Part shown: piece after piece, positions 19,245-28,167 of the stretch
Layout: the number at the start of each line of letters is the position of its first letter
Position numbering within the stretch: the first letter of the stretch is position 1
NCBI RefSeq assembly: GCF_000686805.1
Contig: NZ_KK366019.1
Location: 56,280-120,279, forward strand
DNA length: 64,000 bases
Reading direction: 5' to 3'
Origin: Bacillus sp. UNC41MFS5
GTDB lineage: Bacteria > Bacillota > Bacilli > Bacillales_B > DSM-18226
Notes under the pieces: generated by a model
Told to the model about the DNA's origin: nothing
The model's input: only the letters and a program-made list of their open reading frames with translations
Database searches by the model: none
Program-made: the position numbers and the translations under genes

Positions 19245-19368
19245 CCGTCTAACCACAATATCAAAGACATCAAACTGACACATATCCATAATAAATCCTC
19301 AAATAAGCAGGAAATCATATAAACTTTGTAGAAATTTTTCAAAAAAGATAAAGGAGCTGACGATTAAC

Positions 19369-20367
19369 TTGATCATGAAAGGCTTAACCCCACCCCAAAG
19401 ACTATTTTTAACAGAAATCCTAAAATTACGTCTCATCATTGGCCATAGAAAATATCAAGAAATTGAAAAAGACCTAGCGAAACGGCGGGCTGGATACTGG
19501 GGAGAAATTGCCTTAGCAAACTACGTTAAAGAACTTCCACAGGATAAATACCTCATCTTCCATGACCTTCAACTCCAATACAATGGTATCCACTTCCAAA
19601 TAGACACATTTCTACTCTCTCAAAACTACATCCTTATCATCGAAGCCAAAAACATTCTGGGTACGTTAACATTTGATAATAGCTTCAAGCAACTTATCCG
19701 AACACATGAAAATGGAACAGAAGAATCCTTTGAGGACCCGCGCGTCCAGTGTCAACGACTTCAATCCCTCTTTCGTAATTGGCTGATCAAAAACCATTGC
19801 AATATACTCCCTGTTGATACTCTAATTTTTTTCAAAAGTACAAGTACCATTTTGAAAACTAATTCCGGAGACAAAACGGATTTTTCCAAAATATGCAAAG
19901 GAAGAGACCTCTTTAATAAGATTGATGGCATGGAACAACGCTATAAGCATGAAAGAATCGAGATTGAGACCATGTCCCAAATCGGCAACCTACTCCTAAG
20001 CCAACACAGCCCAAAACCAATCGACATTCTAAAAGAATACAATCTAACAGAAAAAGATATACGCAGTGGTGTTTGCTGCCCGAATAAAAAATGCAATTAT
20101 ATTCCGATGAATTACAAAAGAGGGGTTTGGAGCTGCCCCACTTGTCATACTATCTCGAATGATGTCATTCTAAAAAACCTCAGTCACTATTTCTACCTCT
20201 ACAAGCCAACGATCACCAACCAAGAGGCAAGAGTATTCCTGCATCTCCCAACCATTCATACCACACAAAAACAACTTCAAAAACTAGACCTGAAAACAAC
20301 AGGAAAAACAAAAAATCGAATTTATTATCTCATTCCAGAGAAGGTGACCCAGTGCGCTTTATCATAA
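19369..20367 (+). CDS. NERD-domain protein with C-terminal zinc-ribbon-like motif
   Basis: A 332-residue protein. Residues about 30-150 match the nuclease-related domain (NERD): RRAGYWGEIALANYV, then FQIDTFLLSQNYILIIEAKN with the D and E-x-K of the restriction-endonuclease-like core. A C-terminal Cys set (GVCCPNKKCNY...WSCPTCH) looks like a zinc ribbon. NERD proteins are thought to act on DNA, but no specific function is established. TTG 19369 is preferred (AAGGAG 12 nt upstream); ATG 19375 is the alternative. It overlaps comFA by 16 bp, so it may be co-translated with the DNA-uptake helicase. In B. subtilis no such gene lies between degV and comFA. Confidence 0.8.
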   Translation: MIMKGLTPPQRLFLTEILKLRLIIGHRKYQEIEKDLAKRRAGYWGEIALANYVKELPQDKYLIFHDLQLQYNGIHFQIDTFLLSQNYILIIEAKNILGTLTFDNSFKQLIRTHENGTEESFEDPRVQCQRLQSLFRNWLIKNHCNILPVDTLIFFKSTSTILKTNSGDKTDFSKICKGRDLFNKIDGMEQRYKHERIEIETMSQIGNLLLSQHSPKPIDILKEYNLTEKDIRSGVCCPNKKCNYIPMNYKRGVWSCPTCHTISNDVILKNLSHYFYLYKPTITNQEARVFLHLPTIHTTQKQLQKLDLKTTGKTKNRIYYLIPEKVTQCALS

Positions 20368-21839
20368 AAAATAACCTACTAATACCAACCAACACACAAG
20401 AAGGCTCACTCCCAATTTCGAAATTGCCCAGCATCCCTCAGCCGCCGCTCCATCCAGCATTCTCCAACAATCCTGACCTGCAGCAGCTTCTCACCGGCAA
20501 ACAGCTCCTCCCTGAGGATATCCCATTTCCATTCGAAGAAATCCAGACCCATTACGAAAATGGCTATATCACCTACCGGAGAGGAATCTACTATGAAGGG
20601 AAAAAGCCAGTTTGTGCCCGTTGCGGCAACAAGGAGCCTCACTGGTTTGCTGCCTACCCATGCTCAAGATGTGGAGAAACCTGTCTCTATTGCCGCCATT
20701 GCATAATGATGGGAAGGATCAGTGCATGCACTGCGCTCATCGGCTGGAATGGCCCGGTGCCTGACACCCAAATTCCAGCAACCATCAAACACTGGCAGGG
20801 GACACTCTCTAAGGGGCAACAGGTTGCATCGGACCATGTAACCACCGCTATTCAGCACAATCAAGAACACTTAGTTTGGGCCGTATGTGGGGCAGGGAAA
20901 ACCGAGGTCCTTTTCTCGGGAATTGAAGCGGCACTTGCTGCTAAAAAGAGAATCTGCATTGCAACGCCACGGACTGATGTCGTCTTAGAACTCACACCCA
21001 GACTGAAGTCCGCCTTTCCTGAAATAAAAATCGCTTCCCTTTACGGTGGAAGTAAGGACCGCCATGTCTATGCTCCCCTCACCATTGCAACCACACACCA
21101 GTTACTCCACTTTTACCATGCCTTTGATGCCATTATATTAGATGAGGTCGATGCTTTTCCGTATACAGTCGAGGAATCGCTTCAGTATGCCGCCATCCAG
21201 GCCCGAAAACCGTCCTCCGCCATGATTTACCTGACTGCCACTCCCAATCAAAAATGGCAAAGGGAATGCCGTACAGGAAAACGAGCATTTACTACGATTC
21301 CAGCACGTTTCCATCGCCATCCGCTCCCAGTTCCCGAGTTTGAATGGTGCGGTAATTGGCAAAAACAGCTGCAAAAAAATAAGCTCCCGCCCAACGTCCT
21401 CCGCTGGATTACCGAGCGGATTCATGCAAACAAGCAAGCCTTAGTGTTTTTTCCACATATCCCTTTAATGGAAAAAGCTCTCCTTATCTTACGCCAATTG
21501 GCTACATCCGTAGAAGCGGTCCATGCCGAAGACCCTGACCGCAAAGAAAAGGTGCTAAGAATGCGTTCCAAAGAAATCCCGTTGCTTTTGACGACGACGA
21601 TTCTTGAACGGGGGGTAACCTTCCCAAACATTGATGTCGCCGTGGTAGGGGCTGAAGATGCTGTTTTTTCAGAAAGTGCCCTCGTCCAAATTGCTGGAAG
21701 AGCGGGGAGAAGCAAGGATTATCCAAAGGGGGTAGTGACCTATTTTCATTATGGAAAAACCGAAGAGATGGTTAGGGCAAGAAAGCAAATTGTCTCGATG
21801 AACCGGGAAGGGATCAAAAGGGAATTACTCGACAAGTAA
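20352..21839 (+). CDS. comFA: Late competence helicase ComFA
   Basis: A 495-residue superfamily 2 ATPase that helps pull transforming single-stranded DNA through the membrane. A four-Cys-type zinc site (CARCGNKEPHW...CSRCGETCLYCRHC) at about residues 88-116 precedes the helicase core: motif I CGAGKTEV, Walker B LDEVDAFPY, motif III LTATPN and motif VI QIAGRAGRS. The start is GTG 20352 with GAAGGTGA upstream. A 13-bp palindrome, GGTGCCTGACACC, lies in frame at 20756-20768; the same element occurs at two gene ends elsewhere in this window. comFC follows 14 bp downstream. Confidence 0.95.
   Translation: MRFIIKNNLLIPTNTQEGSLPISKLPSIPQPPLHPAFSNNPDLQQLLTGKQLLPEDIPFPFEEIQTHYENGYITYRRGIYYEGKKPVCARCGNKEPHWFAAYPCSRCGETCLYCRHCIMMGRISACTALIGWNGPVPDTQIPATIKHWQGTLSKGQQVASDHVTTAIQHNQEHLVWAVCGAGKTEVLFSGIEAALAAKKRICIATPRTDVVLELTPRLKSAFPEIKIASLYGGSKDRHVYAPLTIATTHQLLHFYHAFDAIILDEVDAFPYTVEESLQYAAIQARKPSSAMIYLTATPNQKWQRECRTGKRAFTTIPARFHRHPLPVPEFEWCGNWQKQLQKNKLPPNVLRWITERIHANKQALVFFPHIPLMEKALLILRQLATSVEAVHAEDPDRKEKVLRMRSKEIPLLLTTTILERGVTFPNIDVAVVGAEDAVFSESALVQIAGRAGRSKDYPKGVVTYFHYGKTEEMVRARKQIVSMNREGIKRELLDK
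20756..20768. repeat. GGTGCCTGACACC palindrome, in-frame in comFA
   Basis: One of three exact copies in the window. Here it is translated as part of GPVPDTQIP in ComFA. Confidence 0.7.
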
Positions 21840-21853
21840 AGGGAATTTTAATA

Positions 21854-22570
21854 ATGAATTTATTCCAACAAAAACGCTGTCTAATCTGCCATGAAGTGAT
21901 TGTGCCAAGCATCGGCTGGCAAGCTATTTTCTCCATTGAAAAGGAACATCTCATCTGCCCTGTCTGTGAAGGGAAATTAGAACAAATTCACGGCGACCAA
22001 TGCCGAATATGCAGCCGGCCCTTTTCCCAAGTAAATGATCAATTTCGCAATGAGGATGTGTGCCATGATTGCTTTAGATGGGAGGAAGATCCGAAATGGC
22101 AAGGAAGCCTTGAGAATAACCATTCCTTTTTCCTCTATAATGATTTTTTAAAAGAAGTTATTGCAACATTTAAATTTCGCGGTGATTATGTATTAGCAAA
22201 GCTATTTTCGGAACTTTTCAAGGGGGAAATTGGCGAATTATCCCCAGACCTGCTGGTGCCAATCCCATTAAGTGACGAACGGCAATATGAGAGGGGATTT
22301 AATCAAGCAGAGGCACTTCTCATAGAAGCAGGCTTTTCGCCTGTACGTCTTCTCAGTCGTGTCCACTCTGAAAAGCAATCGAAAAAATCTCGGTCGGAGA
22401 GAATCCATCTTCCGCAAGTCTTTCAGGTGCATTCGGATGTCAGTGTAACAGGGAAAAAAGTGGTCCTAATCGATGATATTTACACAACTGGCTCCACACT
22501 AAGGCATGCTGCCAAACTATTGAAGGAGGCAGGTGCAGCCAGCATCCAATCGCTAACACTTGCTCGATAG
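21854..22570 (+). CDS. comFC: Competence protein ComFC, phosphoribosyltransferase-like
   Basis: A 238-residue protein with an N-terminal zinc finger (CLICHEVI...CPVCEGKL...CRICSRPF) and a C-terminal type I phosphoribosyltransferase fold containing the PRPP-binding loop VVLIDDIYTTGSTLRHA. It is needed for DNA uptake in transformation, where it works with ComFA; the chemistry is not established. The comFB gene found between the two in B. subtilis is absent here. The gap to hpf (22571-22841) contains no flagellar genes. Confidence 0.92.
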   Translation: MNLFQQKRCLICHEVIVPSIGWQAIFSIEKEHLICPVCEGKLEQIHGDQCRICSRPFSQVNDQFRNEDVCHDCFRWEEDPKWQGSLENNHSFFLYNDFLKEVIATFKFRGDYVLAKLFSELFKGEIGELSPDLLVPIPLSDERQYERGFNQAEALLIEAGFSPVRLLSRVHSEKQSKKSRSERIHLPQVFQVHSDVSVTGKKVVLIDDIYTTGSTLRHAAKLLKEAGAASIQSLTLAR

Positions 22571-22770
22571 TTAATCCGTCAAATCGGATGGATTGTTCAT
22601 TTTACGCTGTTGTGAGCTTCTCACTGGATAGTTGTCCCAATAAAGTTTACAATAATATTGAATAACCATTCATTTTAGTAATAATAACCAGTGGGTGTCA
22701 AAGGATGTGCAGAACCTTGTCACTATATTCCCCTTGTTTTTGTCAATAAATCGACAAAATTTTTGTTCTG

Positions 22771-22795
22771 ATTTAGCAGGATAATCATAGGGTAA
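22771..22795 (+). promoter_or_regulatory. Possible sigma-B-type promoter of hpf
   Basis: ATTTAG, 13 bp, GGGTAA resembles the sigma-B consensus GTTTAA-N12-14-GGGTAT. In B. subtilis the hpf (yvyD) gene is sigma-B dependent. The match is partial. Confidence 0.35.
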
Positions 22796-22841
22796 AATAG
22801 AAATGTTATTACATAGCCTTAACTAAAGGAGGAATCCACAA

Positions 22842-23390
22842 ATGAATTATAACGTTCGTGGTGAAAACATTGAGGTAACTCCAGCAATTAGAGAGTATGT
22901 AGAAAAGAAAATCGCAAAATTGGAACGCTATTTTACTGAAGCACCTGATGCAAAGGTAAACGTGAATCTAAGATTCAATCAAGATAAAACTTCTAAAGTA
23001 GAGGTAACGATCCCGCTGCCACACCTTGTTCTTCGTGCTGAAGAAACAAATCTTGATATGTATGCTGGGATTGACTTGATAACTGACAAATTAGAGCGTC
23101 AAATTCGCAAGCACAAAACAAAGGTTAACCGCAAATTCCGCGAAAAAGGCGATTTTCCAATTACATTTGCAACAACTGAAAACACAGAAGTACATGATTT
23201 AGATGAGGATGAATTAGAATTAGTTCGTACCAAGCGCTTCGACCTTAAGCCAATGGACAGTGAAGAAGCCATCCTGCAAATGAACATGCTGGGTCATAGC
23301 TTTTATGTGTTCACAAATGCAGACACACACCGTACAAACGTTGTTTATAAGCGCCGTGACGGCCGATATGGTTTAATCGAAGCACACTAA
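22842..23390 (+). CDS. hpf: Ribosome hibernation promoting factor, long form
   Basis: A 182-residue long-type HPF that binds the decoding site of the 30S subunit and dimerises 70S ribosomes into inactive 100S particles in stationary phase. The N-terminal S30AE domain spans about residues 1-100. After an acidic linker, the C-terminal dimerisation domain (RFDLKPMDSEEAILQMNMLG and onward) is complete. AAAGGAGG precedes ATG 22842. A terminator follows, and the next gene, secA, is on the other strand. Confidence 0.95.
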   Translation: MNYNVRGENIEVTPAIREYVEKKIAKLERYFTEAPDAKVNVNLRFNQDKTSKVEVTIPLPHLVLRAEETNLDMYAGIDLITDKLERQIRKHKTKVNRKFREKGDFPITFATTENTEVHDLDEDELELVRTKRFDLKPMDSEEAILQMNMLGHSFYVFTNADTHRTNVVYKRRDGRYGLIEAH

Positions 23391-23405
23391 ACATATATAA
23401 AGTAG

Positions 23406-23438
23406 AACGCTGCTCTTAAACGGAGCGGCGTTTTTTTG
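23406..23438 (+). terminator. Terminator after hpf
   Basis: 10-bp stem AACGCTGCTC/GAGCGGCGTT followed by TTTTTTT. Confidence 0.9.
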
Positions 23439-23494
23439 TTGTATAGGAAATTTGGTGCTAACTTGTTTTTTCTTTAAAAAGTCCCTTCTGAAAG

Positions 23495-23630
23495 TTATCC
23501 CCATGTGGATAACCGAGAATTATTGAAATTTACTCACAATTCCGTGAATGATATCCACAATTTTCAGAAGATATCTACAATTCCCCGCCACTTATCTACA
23601 AATCCACCAACTTGCCTACAATTCCTACAA
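23495..23630. repeat. DnaA-box-like / YACAA motif array
   Basis: Between convergent hpf and secA. TTATCCCCA (23495-23503) abuts TGTGGATAA (23504-23512), the exact complement of the DnaA box TTATCCACA. YACAA cores then recur at 23535, 23556, 23576, 23597, 23617 and 23626, mostly 20-21 bp apart, several within ATCYACAA contexts. It resembles the phasing of the GGCGAAAT arrays but is less regular. Confidence 0.6.
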
Positions 23631-23635
23631 ACAAA

Positions 23636-23667
23636 AACAAAAAAGCCAGCGATACATGATCGCCGGC
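23636..23667 (-). terminator. Terminator of secA
   Basis: 9-bp stem GCCAGCGAT/ATCGCCGGC (one G-U pair); read on the minus strand it is followed by a T tract. Confidence 0.88.
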
Positions 23668-23683
23668 CTATCAAAACAAAATT

Positions 23684-26194
23684 TTATTTTCCTGCACCGC
23701 AGCAGTTCTTGTATTTCTTGCCGCTTCCACAAATACATGGATCATTACGGCCTACATCAATTTGCTTTACTTTTGGCTTTTTCTTAACGGCTTCACCGTC
23801 TTCTTTTGGATTCACTGCTTGACCTTTTGCTACTTCTTGGCGCTCAAGATTATTGCGGATTTCAGCCTTCATGATGTACATGGCCGCTTCGTCCTCAATC
23901 GATTGAACCATCGCTTCAAACATCGCAAATCCTTCATGCTGGTATTCTCGAAGCGGATCAATTTGACCATAGGCACGTAAATGAATCCCTTGGCGTAGCT
24001 GATCCATTGCATCAATATGATCAATCCACTTGGAATCAACCGCACGCAGCGTTACAACCTTTTCAAATTCGCGCATTTGCTCATCGAAGAGAATCTCTTC
24101 TTTTTCATCGTAACGTTCCTTCACTTTTGCAAAAATCGTATCGCGGATTTCGTCCGGTTCTTTTCCTTTCAAGTCATCTACTGTAATGTCCCCTTCATGG
24201 AGAAGAGAGGCATTCACAAAATCGATGATGGCTTCAAGATTCCATTCTTCTTCATCCTCATGACGTGATGCATGAGCATCAACATTTCGCTCGATGGAGT
24301 TTAAAATCATCTTTTGAACGATGTCACGGAGATTTTCAGACTCTAGTACTTCATCACGCTGGTTGTAGATAATTTCACGTTGCTGACGAAGAACATCATC
24401 ATATTGCAAGAGTTGTTTACGAGCATCAAAGTTGTTGCCCTCCACACGTTTTTGCGCTGATTCAACTGCTCTAGATACCATCTTACTCTGAATTGGCTGT
24501 GTATCATCCATGCCAAGTCGTTCCATCATGGCTTTCATATTATCTGATCCAAAGCGGCGCATCAGTTCATCTTCCATGGATAAATAGAACTGAGTAATAC
24601 CCGGGTCCCCTTGACGACCAGAACGTCCACGAAGCTGATTATCAATCCGTCGGCTTTCATGTCGCTCTGTTCCGATGACAGCAAGTCCGCCTAATTCTAA
24701 TACCCCTTCACCGAGCTTAATGTCCGTACCACGGCCAGCCATGTTCGTTGCGATGGTGACGGCACCTTTGTGTCCAGCTTCGGCAATAATCTCCGCTTCA
24801 CGTTCATGGTTTTTCGCGTTCAACACATTATGGCGAATCCCTTTTTTCACTAAATAATTGGAGATTAGCTCAGATGTTTCAATCGCAACCGTACCCACAA
24901 GTACAGGCTGTCCTTGCTGGTTGCGCTCCGCGATATCCTCGACAACGGCACGGAATTTACCGTTCATAGAAGAGTAAATTAAATCAGGACGGTCATCACG
25001 GGCAATAGGGCGGTTCGTAGGAATAACAATAACATTCATGTTATAAATGTTACGGAATTCTTCTTCTTCCGTTTTTGCGGTTCCAGTCATCCCTGCCAAT
25101 TTTTCATACATCCGGAAGTAGTTTTGGAACGTAATCGTAGCCATGGTCATACTTTCGTTTTGAACTTCGAGTCCTTCTTTAGCCTCAATTGCCTGGTGCA
25201 AGCCTTCGCTGTATCGGCGGCCTTTCATTAAACGGCCGGTGAACTGATCAACGATAACAATTTCGCCGTCTTGGACCACATAGTCAACGTCAAGATGCAT
25301 GCTGACATTTGCTTTTAAGGCCTGGTTAATATGATGGTTTAAGGTTACGTGGGACATGTCGAAAAGGTTATCAATGCCGAAAGCTTTTTCAGCTTTACTA
25401 ATTCCTTCCTCTGTCAACATAACGCCCTTCGTTTTTTCATCGTACGTATAATCTGTTTCTTTTGAAAGCATCTTAACAAAGCCATTCGCCTGAATATAGA
25501 GGACAGCCGATTTTTGTGCCGACCCTGAGATAATTAACGGTGTACGCGCTTCATCAATTAAAATCGAGTCAACTTCGTCAATGACTCCGAAGAAAAGTGG
25601 TCGCTGTACTTTTTGTTCCTTATATAGGACCATGTTATCACGCAAGTAATCGAAGCCAAATTCGTTATTCGTACCATACGTAATATCAGCGGCATAGGAT
25701 GCTTGTTTTTCTTCCTTATCCATACTATTTAAATTTAAGCCAACCGTTAAACCGAGGAATTGATATAATTCACCCATTTCGGTGGCGTCACGACTTGCTA
25801 AGTATTCATTGACCGTAACAACGTGAACACCTCGACCAGAAAGTGCGTTCAAATAAACTGGCATGGTCGCAGTTAACGTTTTACCTTCCCCTGTTTTCAT
25901 CTCCGAAATGTTCCCTTCATGAAGAGAAATTCCCCCCATTAACTGAACATGGTACGGATATAAACCGAGCACACGCTTGGCACCTTCACGGACAACGGCA
26001 AACGCTTCAACCAGTAGATCATCTAATGATTCCCCGTTTTGATAGCGGGACTTGAACTCTTCCGTTTTCTCGCGCAGCTGGTCATCGGTCAACCTCTCTG
26101 TTTCCGCAGCCAGTGCGTCAATTTTCACCGCAAGCTTGTCTAACCGCTTCAGCTCACGCTTGTTCAAATCAAACACTTTATCTAAAATCCCCAT
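23684..26194 (-). CDS. secA: Preprotein translocase ATPase SecA
   Basis: The 836-residue motor of the Sec export pathway, of normal length for Bacillus. Visible parts are Walker A MKTGEGKT, the DEAD-type [14 protein letters not shown], the crosslinking and scaffold regions, motif VI region [13 protein letters not shown] and the C-terminal zinc motif [21 protein letters not shown] lies 12 nt before the ATG. In B. subtilis secA lies co-directionally between hpf (yvyD) and prfB. Here it is on the opposite strand and separated from prfB by the multihaem cytochrome cluster. Confidence 0.97.
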   Translation of the reverse strand: MGILDKVFDLNKRELKRLDKLAVKIDALAAETERLTDDQLREKTEEFKSRYQNGESLDDLLVEAFAVVREGAKRVLGLYPYHVQLMGGISLHEGNISEMKTGEGKTLTATMPVYLNALSGRGVHVVTVNEYLASRDATEMGELYQFLGLTVGLNLNSMDKEEKQASYAADITYGTNNEFGFDYLRDNMVLYKEQKVQRPLFFGVIDEVDSILIDEARTPLIISGSAQKSAVLYIQANGFVKMLSKETDYTYDEKTKGVMLTEEGISKAEKAFGIDNLFDMSHVTLNHHINQALKANVSMHLDVDYVVQDGEIVIVDQFTGRLMKGRRYSEGLHQAIEAKEGLEVQNESMTMATITFQNYFRMYEKLAGMTGTAKTEEEEFRNIYNMNVIVIPTNRPIARDDRPDLIYSSMNGKFRAVVEDIAERNQQGQPVLVGTVAIETSELISNYLVKKGIRHNVLNAKNHEREAEIIAEAGHKGAVTIATNMAGRGTDIKLGEGVLELGGLAVIGTERHESRRIDNQLRGRSGRQGDPGITQFYLSMEDELMRRFGSDNMKAMMERLGMDDTQPIQSKMVSRAVESAQKRVEGNNFDARKQLLQYDDVLRQQREIIYNQRDEVLESENLRDIVQKMILNSIERNVDAHASRHEDEEEWNLEAIIDFVNASLLHEGDITVDDLKGKEPDEIRDTIFAKVKERYDEKEEILFDEQMREFEKVVTLRAVDSKWIDHIDAMDQLRQGIHLRAYGQIDPLREYQHEGFAMFEAMVQSIEDEAAMYIMKAEIRNNLERQEVAKGQAVNPKEDGEAVKKKPKVKQIDVGRNDPCICGSGKKYKNCCGAGK

Positions 26195-26736
26195 ATCTGA
26201 TGAACGCTCCTTTTTATCGAGACTAATACACTATTTAAAAAAATCCATTCAAGAATATTCGCTATTTTCCTTTTTAATCTTACCATTTCCACAATACAGT
26301 GACAACAATGATAGAAGGAAGCAAGATTCGTACAATCATCTATTATATTTCCTTCCAAGTCAATCACTTCAGCTTGGACTTCTTCGATAAGTTCGATTTT
26401 TCGTCAAATATGACAGACTTATGACGTGATTTTGAGAATGTGTTTCAACTAGAAATTCAAATTCTAAAAAAACATGAAAATTGTATAAAAAGCCATAAAA
26501 AAGAATAAATATTCAAGCGTATGCAAAGTAAACAACATTACCGTAGTATTAAATATCATTGTGATAACAACATTTATGTATTGTTATTAGTAGAAAATAC
26601 CCATATTGTTTGTTTGAAAAATTATTCACAAATTGTACATTGGAATATACTCTTACAATGTTAGATACTACCTTTAGAGAGGTTAATATGGAAAATAAAG
26701 AGAGAGAAAGAATCCAAAATGGGAAGGGTGGGTTAA
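26195..26736. other. Divergent intergenic region between secA and the cytochrome cluster
   Basis: 542 bp, AT-rich, with no supported ORF. It must hold the promoters of both secA (minus) and the cytochrome operon (plus). The best plus-strand candidate is TTGTAC (26633-26638) with TACAAT (26654-26659), but the 15-bp spacer is short. FNR/ResD-like half-sites such as TTGTGA (near 26559) and TTCACAA (near 26625) occur without a clear full palindrome. Confidence 0.5.
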
Positions 26737-28140
26737 GTGGCCATTTGGGGGAAAAAAACTAAAGAAATAGATCCCGAAAGTAGAGAAGATAGAAAAAAAG
26801 CTGGCCTGATTCGAGGATTATGGCAAAAGTTTCGAGGAATTGACTGGAAGAATCCGGTTAACATGTGGAAATTACTGTTTGTTTCACTTGTTGGCTGTAT
26901 CGTTGTATTTGGTGGAGGGTATGGAGTTCTAACCATGACCAACTCACCGACATTCTGTGCAAGCTGTCATGAAATGGCACCTGAATATTCAACGTTTACT
27001 GCAAGTGCCCACAATCAGATTTCTTGTGTACAGTGTCATATTAAGCCAGGTTTCACCAACATGATTACCCACAAAATGAAATCAGTGAAAGAAGTTTACT
27101 ACCATGTAACTGGTGTACCTGAGCAAATTGTTCAAACCGAGGAAGAAGCAGTTTCAAATGAAAACTGCTTGCAATGTCATTCAAAGAACCGACTCGTAAC
27201 TGCATCTGGGGATTTAAAAGTAAACCATAAAGGACATATTGAACAAGATATTCCTTGTATTACCTGCCATGCAGGGGTCGTGCATGCGAAGATGGCATCT
27301 CGTGGAATCAACGTCGAAGAAGTTCGCGGCAAGTGGACTACTGAGAGTGCTGAGAAATTAATGGAAAAGAAATACCTCAGGCCAAACATGGGAACATGTA
27401 TTGATTGTCACGATCAAGTTAACAACGGCGTCAAACCTTGGAAAGAAGCTTCTTACAGCGTTCCGCCAAATCCGGAAGAGCTTGAGAAGAAACAAGAAGA
27501 AAATAAAATAGCTGGCTCAACGGAAGCTACACAAGTGTCAGCTGAAGCAGCAACTGAGGGAACACAGGGCGAAACCACAGATGCTGAAGCACTAGCCGAA
27601 CACGATCAAAAAACGCAAGATATCATTTTGCAAGCAATTGGAAAACAACAAAAAGACGTGAAGCTATCAATGGCCTGTGAAACTTGCCATAAGAAAGTAA
27701 AAGTTCCAAAGAGCCATAAGGTCGTAGGCTGGAACGGTAATCATGGCGGCACAGCTGTTCAAGAGTTAGATAAGTGCGTAAACTGCCACCAGGATTCGAA
27801 ATGGTTCAGAGCAATACCGAAAGAAGATATTATTTCAATCCTTAAGATGAAAGAAACCAAAACAAAATATACACCTAACATTACAATCGTTAAAGATCAA
27901 TCACGAATCAATAAATTCTGTAGCGCATGCCATAGTAACCGTCCAGCAGGACACGTAGACAGCGACCAATGGTTAACAGACCACGCGTCTAAAGCGAAAA
28001 CCGCTGATCAAAAGTCTGAATGCTTCATTTGTCACGACCGTGAAAAGCCAAAACCAGGATCATCAGAAGTTAAAGCACCAACAGATGTTTATTGCCAATA
28101 CTGTCACAGAACAGGCTTTAAATCAGATAAGAAAAAATAA
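26737..28140 (+). CDS. Membrane-anchored decahaem cytochrome c, NapC/NrfH-like N-terminus
   Basis: A 467-residue protein with one transmembrane anchor (about residues 44-66) and ten CXXCH haem-binding motifs: CASCH (74-78), CVQCH, CLQCH, CITCH, CIDCH, CETCH, CVNCH, CSACH, CFICH and CQYCH. The first, in the context CASCHEM, is the NapC/NirT/NrfH signature of quinol dehydrogenases. A Glu/Ala/Thr-rich linker (about 240-295) divides the fifth and sixth haems. Classical NapC/NrfH proteins have four or five haems, so this is about twice the usual size. Inferred role: taking electrons from menaquinol and passing them outward. GTG 26737 follows GGAAGGGTGGG. It is first of a cytochrome cluster, and its paralogue follows 27 bp downstream. 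Confidence 0.88.
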   Translation: MAIWGKKTKEIDPESREDRKKAGLIRGLWQKFRGIDWKNPVNMWKLLFVSLVGCIVVFGGGYGVLTMTNSPTFCASCHEMAPEYSTFTASAHNQISCVQCHIKPGFTNMITHKMKSVKEVYYHVTGVPEQIVQTEEEAVSNENCLQCHSKNRLVTASGDLKVNHKGHIEQDIPCITCHAGVVHAKMASRGINVEEVRGKWTTESAEKLMEKKYLRPNMGTCIDCHDQVNNGVKPWKEASYSVPPNPEELEKKQEENKIAGSTEATQVSAEAATEGTQGETTDAEALAEHDQKTQDIILQAIGKQQKDVKLSMACETCHKKVKVPKSHKVVGWNGNHGGTAVQELDKCVNCHQDSKWFRAIPKEDIISILKMKETKTKYTPNITIVKDQSRINKFCSACHSNRPAGHVDSDQWLTDHASKAKTADQKSECFICHDREKPKPGSSEVKAPTDVYCQYCHRTGFKSDKKK

Positions 28141-28167
28141 TCGATTTTTGTTCAGGAGGGTCGCTTT

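Noticed and set aside
23505..23822. Plus-strand frames over the secA 3' end and the DnaA-box-like array
   Set aside because: Antisense to secA, no ribosome site, low-complexity translation.
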